Below are positions 6,088 through 6,871 of a stretch of DNA of 6,871 nt, piece by piece. Positions within the stretch are counted from its first letter, which is position 1. Every line of letters starts with the position of its first letter. This DNA is from DATEGZ01 sp035519535 (GTDB lineage Bacteria > Acidobacteriota > Vicinamibacteria > Vicinamibacterales > SCN-69-37). The notes below the pieces were generated by a model. The model had not been told where the DNA came from. It did no database searches and was given only the letters and a program-made list of their open reading frames with translations. The translations under genes were made by a program, and so were the position numbers. Where the stretch lies: the NCBI GenBank assembly GCA_035519535.1, contig DATIWF010000006.1:1-6871 (forward strand), given 5' to 3'.

Positions 6088-6871
6088 AGACGCAACGATG
6101 GCTCCGGGCGGCCGTCGGCACCTTGGCGCTGCTCGGCATCGGCTTCAGTGCGGCTGCCGTCGTCGTGCGGGAGGGCTCAGCCGTTCTCATCATGCGGTTC
6201 GGCCGACCGCTTCGCGCCGCGACGCAGGCCGGACTCCATTGGAAATTGCCGTGGCCGATCGATCAAGCGGAGACCATCGATCTGCGGCGCCGGGTGTACG
6301 AGACCGGGCACACCGAGATGCTGACCCGCGACAAGAAGAACACGATCGTTCGGACGTTCGTCGTGTGGCGCGTGGGAGATCCGCTCACCTTCATCCAATC
6401 GATCGGCAGCGGCGGGAATGCCGAGGGGAAGATCGACGGCCTGCTGACGAGCGCGGCGATCGGCACGCTCGGCAGCCACGACTTGTCGGCGCTCGTGTCG
6501 ACGACTCCCGCCGATTTGCAGGTCGATGCCGTCGAACGCGAGCTGCTCGCGTCCGTCGCTCCTGCCGCCCAGCGCAACTACGGCGTGGTCATCGAGCAGG
6601 TTCGACTCGAGCGCATTGCCCTCCCCGAAGAAAACGTGACGGCGGTGTTCGAGCAGATGCGCGCCGAGCGCCGGCAGTTTGCCGCGACGTTTCGGGCGCA
6701 GGGTGAGCTCGAAGCCGGCCGAATTCGTTCCGAGGCCGAGCTCGAGGCCGCACAGATTCGAGCCAAAGGCGCGGAGGAACAGGCGCGGATCCGCGGCGAA
6801 TCGGCCGCGGCCGTCGCCAAGACCTATGGAGATGCGCATCGCGTCGATCCAGATCTCTACAGGTTCACCCG
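6072..6871 (+). CDS. hflC: HflC-like SPFH/band-7 protein (3' end outside window)
   Basis: There are 266 visible residues with no stop before the window ends. A single N-terminal membrane helix lies at about 13-32. It is followed by an SPFH domain (about 30-195) with REGSAVLIMRFGRPL, GLHWKLPWPIDQ, RDKKNTIVRTFVVWRV and VIEQVRLERIALPEENVTAV. From about 197 to 255 there is a charged helical, coiled-coil-like region (MRAERRQFAATFRAQG, then EAGRIRSEAELEAAQIRAKG), and the visible part ends DPDLYRFT, matching the DP-x-(F/L)Y-x-F motif of HflC. E. coli HflC has about 334 aa, so roughly 50-70 residues are probably missing. It should sit in the membrane as the partner of the HflK-like protein, alternating with it in a ring or cage. 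The start overlaps the upstream stop by 16 bp, so the two are one operon; regulation beyond this coupling is not visible. Confidence 0.88.
   Translation, partial: MDWSLKTQRWLRAAVGTLALLGIGFSAAAVVVREGSAVLIMRFGRPLRAATQAGLHWKLPWPIDQAETIDLRRRVYETGHTEMLTRDKKNTIVRTFVVWRVGDPLTFIQSIGSGGNAEGKIDGLLTSAAIGTLGSHDLSALVSTTPADLQVDAVERELLASVAPAAQRNYGVVIEQVRLERIALPEENVTAVFEQMRAERRQFAATFRAQGELEAGRIRSEAELEAAQIRAKGAEEQARIRGESAAAVAKTYGDAHRVDPDLYRFT

Noticed and set aside
6177..6839. Minus-strand open frame of 220 codons
   Set aside because: It is a shadow of the HflC-like gene, whose SPFH domain is conserved.
1..6871. CRISPR array, tRNA, rRNA, insertion sequence or phage attachment site
   Set aside because: No regularly spaced repeats, no cloverleaf or rRNA sequence and no transposase motif were seen by eye on either strand.

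Overview
The window is GC-rich and almost certainly comes from an acidobacterium or a close relative, probably assembled from a metagenome. Two markers support this. The first is an intact ADOP-type (acidobacterial duplicated orphan permease) MacB/FtsX permease plus the tail of a second one. The second is the C-terminal beta-propeller half of the serine/threonine kinase type that is abundant in Acidobacteria. This assignment rests on recognised families, not on a database search.

Layout: (1) Positions 1-993 (+) hold the 3' end of a kinase-type sensor with PD40/WD40-like propeller repeats; its kinase domain would lie upstream of the window. (2) Convergent to it, 1118-3577 (-) encodes a full-length ADOP permease of 819 aa with no ATPase gene beside it. 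(3) Positions 3578-4296 contain no intact gene but hold three C-terminal gene tails side by side: a probable S12 (beta-lactamase-family) serine hydrolase tail on the minus strand, a CopG-family antitoxin tail on the plus strand, and a second ADOP permease tail on the plus strand. (4) Positions 4297-6871 (+) carry a translationally coupled SPFH pair. The first is an HflK-like protein with an unusual N-terminal domain of about six membrane segments. The second is an HflC-like protein that runs off the window.

How the genes work together: the HflK/HflC-like pair is the only clear functional unit, since the genes overlap by 16 bp and the second has its own strong Shine-Dalgarno. By analogy with E. 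coli HflK-HflC it should form a hetero-oligomeric membrane assembly that may modulate a membrane protease such as FtsH; no protease gene is visible here. The kinase tail and the permease are convergent and show no functional link. The most unusual points are the graveyard of gene tails and the polytopic extension of the HflK-like protein, which looks like three repeats of a two-helix hairpin.
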